From positions 186,001 through 250,000 of the forward strand of contig NZ_MVBC01000005.1 of assembly GCF_002007105.1 (NCBI RefSeq): 64,000 bases of DNA. Reading direction: 5' to 3'. Both the position numbers and the translations under genes were made by a program. The notes under the pieces were generated by a model. It searched no databases. It was not told the origin of the DNA and saw only the letters and a list, made by a program, of their open reading frames with translations. Below are positions 63,005 to 64,000 of this stretch, piece by piece. Within the stretch, counting starts at the first letter, position 1, and each line of letters starts with the position of its first letter. Origin of the DNA: Hymenobacter sp. CRA2. GTDB taxonomy: Bacteria > Bacteroidota > Bacteroidia > Cytophagales > Hymenobacteraceae.

Positions 63005-63724
63005 ATGCCCTCCGTCGACATCTGCTTCTCCCCGGAGCTGCTGCCCCTCTATGACCTGCGCGGCCGCGTGGCCGTGGTGGTTGATATTCTGCGCGCCACG
63101 TCCAGCATCGTTACGGCCCTAGCCAACGGCGTGACGCACATCTTCCCCGTCGCGGAGCTGGCCGAGTGCCAGGCCCTGGGCCAGCAGCACGGCTGCCTGA
63201 CCGCCGCCGAGCGCGACGGCCGCCAGGCCGAGGGCTTTGACCTCGGCAATTCGCCCTTCGGCTACCTCGACGGCGTGGTACCCGTGCAGGGCCGCGCCGT
63301 GGTCATCAGCACCACCAATGGCACCCAGGCCCTGCGCCGCTCCCTCACGGCCGACGCCGTGGTGGTTGGGGCCTTCCTGAATCTGCAGGCCGTAGCCGAT
63401 TTTGCCCGCGCCCAGCAAAAGGACGTGGTAGTCGTCTGCGCCGGCTGGAAGGGCAAGTTCTGCCTCGAAGACACCGTTTTCGGCGGCGCTCTGGCCGAGC
63501 GGCTGGCCCAGGACTTCGACGTGAGCAGCTCCGACGCTACGCTGGCCGCCCTGCACCTGTGGCAGCAGGCTAAGGCCGACCTGAACGGCTACCTGTTGCA
63601 GTCCTCGCACGTGCGCCGCCTGAACTCGCTCGAAGCCAACAAGGACTTTGAGTTCTGCCTGAAGACTGACGAATACCCCGGCGTACTGCCCGTGTGGCGG
63701 GAAGATCGGCTGGTACTGGCTTAG
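63005..63724 (+). CDS. comB: 2-phosphosulfolactate phosphatase (ComB family)
   Basis: 239 residues. Hydrolyses 2-phosphosulfolactate to sulfolactate, the second step of the coenzyme M route in archaea. The family blocks are VAVVVDILRATSSIVTALAN (near residue 23), the ERDGRQAEGFDLGNSP loop, STTNGTQAL, and CAGWKGKFCLEDTVFGGAL. In bacteria without coenzyme M its product may feed other sulfonates; sulfolactate or sulfonolipid metabolism is a guess here. No comA or comC neighbour is present. Confidence 0.88.
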   Translation: MPSVDICFSPELLPLYDLRGRVAVVVDILRATSSIVTALANGVTHIFPVAELAECQALGQQHGCLTAAERDGRQAEGFDLGNSPFGYLDGVVPVQGRAVVISTTNGTQALRRSLTADAVVVGAFLNLQAVADFARAQQKDVVVVCAGWKGKFCLEDTVFGGALAERLAQDFDVSSSDATLAALHLWQQAKADLNGYLLQSSHVRRLNSLEANKDFEFCLKTDEYPGVLPVWREDRLVLA

Positions 63725-63759
63725 CAAAGCACGGCCGTCCTCTATCCAACGCCTGTCAA

Positions 63760-63839
63760 AAGGACCTTCTCACGCCAGCGCAAGTCGTTATAACGATTGT
63801 CGTTCTGGCGTGAGAAGGTCCTTCTTGCGTTAGGATGAC
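63760..63839. repeat. intergenic inverted-repeat element after comB
   Basis: A perfect 19-bp arm AAGGACCTTCTCACGCCAG (63760-63778) pairs with 63805-63823. The centre holds the palindrome TCGTTATAACGA, and AGGATGAC follows the right arm. The arm shares AAGGACCTTCTCA with the element between dxr and rseP. It separates convergent comB and the MazG-type gene. Confidence 0.7.
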
Positions 63840-63865
63840 GGACGGAGCGTAGCCGGTTTAATCGG

Positions 63866-64000
63866 CTACTGCAGCTTCTGGTTTTGCTTGTGTCGGTCGG
63901 CGTCGCGCTGGGTTTTCTTCTCGAGGTTGCGCTGTAGGGCTTCGGTGAGGTTGACGCCGGTTTGGTTGGCCAGACAAATCACCACGAACAGCACGTCGGC
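63866..64000 (-). CDS. MazG-type nucleotide pyrophosphohydrolase (3' end only)
   Basis: Partial gene running off the right edge; the last 44 residues are seen, with stop TAG at 63868-63866. ADVLFVVICLANQTGVNLTEAL carries the ELxDVL-type helix of MazG/MazG-like pyrophosphohydrolases, where an Asp binds Mg2+. The tail EKKTQRDADRHKQNQKLQ matches their C-terminal basic helix. These enzymes hydrolyse (d)NTPs to monophosphates and pyrophosphate, cleaning non-canonical nucleotides. Confidence 0.75.
   Translation of the reverse strand, partial: ADVLFVVICLANQTGVNLTEALQRNLEKKTQRDADRHKQNQKLQ

Overview
The window reads as chromosomal DNA of a Hymenobacter-like bacterium (Bacteroidota, Cytophagales). Supporting signs are a high-GC coding background with AT-rich gaps, five SusC/SusD pairs, type IX secretion (T9SS) proteins, a T9SS-sorted giant surface protein, and repeated TAnnTTTG promoter boxes of the Bacteroidota sigma factor. 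The genus is an inference from the overall gene set; no rRNA or tRNA gene was found to anchor it.

Layout. 0-6 kb: the tail of an unknown gene, an SPFH/band-7 protein, a HAD-type phosphatase, a DUF3592-like membrane protein, a GreA-like protein, then dxr (isoprenoid synthesis), rseP (site-2 protease) and a DUF6702 protein. A 41-bp-periodic array of small palindromes lies between the GreA-like gene and dxr. 6-13 kb: a PorE-like OmpA protein, divergent lon, porQ and a TonB C-terminal domain protein. 13-18 kb: SusC/SusD pair 1. 18.5-20.8 kb: hslU and a short-chain dehydrogenase. 20.8-41 kb: four more SusC/SusD pairs, three on the minus strand and one divergent on the plus strand. Most SusD genes end in a hairpin and each SusC sits behind an AT-rich leader, so they look like separate transcription units. 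No glycosidase, peptidase, sulfatase or sigma/anti-sigma gene accompanies them. The SusC of pair 2 has a stop codon inside its signal peptide.

41-49.5 kb is a minus-strand housekeeping block: prfB with a programmed +1 frameshift, ilvE, a cobalamin adenosyltransferase, a LolD/MacB-type ATPase, a large TM+TPR protein, gatC, plsC and a Nudix hydrolase. 49.9-57.9 kb is one gene for a ~2,670-residue secreted protein with a beta-helix, seven DUF11-type repeats and a C-terminal T9SS sorting domain. PorQ and the PorE-like protein at 6-12 kb belong to the machine that would export it.

58-64 kb holds a small acidic protein, rnhB, a minus-strand signalling operon (stand-alone zinc-binding CZB protein, CHASE3-like histidine kinase, single-domain response regulator), divergent gcvT, comB and the 3' end of a MazG-type pyrophosphohydrolase. 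Several intergenic regions carry long inverted repeats, some sharing sequence words, which suggests a dispersed family of palindromic elements.
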